64,000 nt of DNA, from assembly GCA_037178975.1 (NCBI GenBank), contig JASJZH010000006.1, forward strand, positions 4,402,001 through 4,466,000. Reading direction: 5' to 3'. The notes beneath the pieces were generated by a model. That model saw only the letters and a program-made list of their open reading frames with translations, ran no database searches and was not told the origin of the DNA. Source of the stretch: Oscheius tipulae (Eukaryota; Nematoda; Chromadorea; Rhabditida; Rhabditidae). Both the position numbers and the translations under genes were made by a program. Of this stretch, positions 62,101 to 64,000 are shown piece after piece; the first letter of the stretch is position 1; every line of letters starts with the position of its first letter.

Positions 62101-64000
62101 TTCAGGCGCTCAAGTACTGCAAAGACAGGTAAAATTTGTTCTCTCTGTGTCTACAAATTGCTTTAGGGACCTGGAAATCAAGGGACAACTAGAGGAACAG
62201 AGGAACTACTTCATCGAGCAGAAAGTTCAAGAGAGCATTCAGAGGATCGAAAAAGGCAAGGACCATCCGATCAAACAAGAAGACGAAGGAACGAGTCATA
62301 CTGCTTTGAAGCAGGCCCTTACTCAATCGACCAAGCACGCTCTGAAGAAGGGAAGCAAGACCCCGAAGGTATCAGTTCTTCTCAAAGACCTCCATTGGAA
62401 ATCACACGCGTGGCAACAATGCGAAGGGAACGTCGGTTTTGCACGTCGATAGTACGACGCGGCTAAACTCATAGTCAGCTGAACTGAGTCTAATAAACTG
62501 AGACTGTCAATTTTTTTTTTTTTGGATTACGATATCGAACATCTGCTCCTTACAGCTGTCAATCCGCGACGCTGTTTTGTTGCGCCTGTTCACTTTTTCA
62601 CACCATTGTGCAACGCGATACGGTCTGCAGATGGTCATGCAGAGATTGTGAACACTCTTTCATCTATTATATTAATATTTTCAGAAACCGAAGACTCGAG
62701 CTCGAGATCCGTCGCGTTCTCCACCAGCTTCTCCTCCTCCATCCGAGGTTCACATTGAGGACATGCCGAAGACGGAAACGGCTGCCACGTGTAAGAACAT
62801 CCCTCTCACCAGCACCTTCATCTCGAAGATGATTGATGATGGAGGATTTGCAGATGTATCATTATCAAATAGTTTCTCTTAACTCATTATTCAGAACTTG
62901 GAAGATATGATTCTCTGCATGAACTGTTACAGGTACGGGATGCCGCCAGACTTTGATTACGCCGGCCTGAGGGACAATCTTTCATGGATCCGCCGCAGTA
63001 GAACCGAGGACGATGTTTATAACTCGATCGTACAAAAAGTTCAACAGAACTTTGAGCGACTCAACCTGAGTCTCGAGGACGCTGCCAAGTTTGCCGAATA
63101 CAGTGAATCCATCTACGACAAGGAGGACCAAACCGCTTTCTTCCAACAGATGCTGGAAAACGACATCAGAGAGACATTGGAGAAGACCCAGGTCAAGGCG
63201 GAGAGAATATCTTTTGCTATGCAAACAGCTAGAGTCTTCACCGAAGAAGTCATGGCAAAAATGGCTTCTACTCCTGATGAGGTAAACAAACCTTTCAATG
63301 TTCTACATATACAGTTTCAGACTGATGCCATCAACGAGGAGGTCGCTAAGCTTGGAGCTACCCTGGATTTCATCGACAACGAGGAGAGCAGACTCTGGAG
63401 GTTCCAGCAAATTGAACGCTACTTTGGTTATTATCTGCAGCCGCTTCCCATCTACTTCCAAAACAAAATGCCTCCCTGGAATGAGACTCATCGTACCACC
63501 ATGAATCAGTTGAGACCTTTCTTGGCTGCACCCTGGCAGGTTAGTATTGTATCTTGAGACTTAACGCTAGTTCTATAGAACCTTTGAAATTTGTTTTTTT
63601 TCCGTTTCCGGTCGATGATTACCACGTTTCAGCAAGACGACAGCGAGGAATCTAATATCTCTTCCGATTCTGAGCGACAGACCGACGGTTGTATCAAGGC
63701 AAAGCGGACGAAGAGAGAGAAAGCCAACTTCTACATGCCGCCAATGTTCCCCTCAGGAAACATCTTTGTGGAGATGGCCGTTCAAACTGACGCTGTTCCA
63801 AAAAAGAACGAGGAGACACAGGATACCTTAAAGCAGACGAACAACATCACCCCTTCTGGCCGCGTGATCAAAAAGGTATTTTTTGTTTGAGATGAACCAA
63901 TGGGAGAATTTTAGCCACAAAAGAAGAATAAGAAAATTGAGCTCAACAATATCCTTCCTCAGGATAAGGCAGAAGGGAGAACACTGACTGCCTCTGCTCG
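59182..64000 (+). CDS. MATH/TRAF-domain protein with USP7-type MATH domain, truncated by window edge
   Basis: Exon 1 (59182-59245, MSCGSDQNEAGGSISRQEE) joins in phase to 61077 across a 1.8-kb intron. A Ser-rich acidic stretch (SETSSGSDDGSSSDGSTTSG) precedes VACQTDYTEEW. The MATH domain runs about 61470-61965 with LRLLIQNFTSMQDTV, GVSWYVLDKS, CLGFFLQCCPEAYSE, WSCQAQAELRLIS, KENDWGYSCFMTWADIL and IKDDKVVLEVTVKAE. These blocks match the USP7 MATH domain closely. No ubiquitin-protease Cys or His box follows. Instead there is a coiled-coil-rich region (EFRKRIAQWKDLADMHFARS; DLEIKGQLEEQRNYFIEQKV), a Pro/Ser linker, and a helical block (62898-63540: FERLNLSLEDAAKFAEYSES, IYDKEDQTAFFQQMLENDIR). Basic segments and a second QTD motif (VEMAVQTDAVPKKNEETQ) follow. 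The frame is still open at the window end. It is probably a substrate-recognition or scaffold protein; the function is inferred only. Confidence 0.85.
59246..61076 (+). other. Long first intron of the MATH gene
   Basis: 1.8 kb between the short 5' exon and the Ser-rich exon. No coding exon fits. Like the rhotekin-like gene, this gene has a tiny first exon and a disproportionately long first intron, a common place for regulatory elements. Confidence 0.6.

Overview
This window is animal nuclear DNA, most probably nematode. Genes are broken by many very short introns (about 38-50 nt, GT...tttcag). Several start codons lie on or just after a splice-acceptor AG, as expected of spliced-leader trans-splicing. 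One small secreted protein resembles the nematode C6-domain family. A eukaryotic tRNA-Glu(CTC) is present. The species cannot be fixed from sequence alone. There are no bacterial operons, prophages or CRISPR arrays.

Layout, left to right. Minus strand: a complete alpha-1,6-fucosyltransferase (FUT8 type, 459-2887); about 3.9 kb of non-coding DNA with a diverged direct repeat; a basic protein of unknown function (6796-7782); a biogenic-amine GPCR (7936-11647); 5.6 kb without a recognisable gene; and a monocarboxylate-type MFS transporter (17302-22297). A 790-bp MITE-like element with long terminal inverted repeats lies at 24962-25751. It is followed by a small secreted protein gene (minus), tRNA-Glu (plus) and an unfamiliar multi-pass membrane protein with a duplicated N-terminal module (26711-28562, minus).

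From 29.2 kb nearly all genes are on the plus strand: a TPR protein with weak CNOT10 resemblance, an unrecognised protein (30870-32945), PERK (pek-1 type eIF2-alpha kinase, 33500-37439), a GA microsatellite, a rhotekin-like anillin-homology/PH protein (39112-43350), a lysosomal DNase II (43689-45075), an SLC17-type MFS transporter (48038-49827), an orphan membrane-anchored protein reconstructed from seven exons (50833-56091), and a MATH/TRAF protein with a USP7-type MATH domain that runs off the right edge (from 59182).

Most genes are unrelated housekeeping or signalling genes. FUT8 (Golgi), PERK (ER) and DNase II (lysosome) are all secretory or endomembrane proteins, but I infer no shared pathway. 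Two same-strand pairs are close enough to be operon candidates: GPCR/basic protein (153 bp apart) and TPR/unknown protein (about 200 bp apart). Exon joins were made by eye using reading phase and GT/AG, so individual splice sites may be off by a few bases. No CRISPR-like, viral or defence-type novel system was found. The most interesting items are the orphan genes, the peptidase-less USP7-type MATH protein and the inverted-repeat element.
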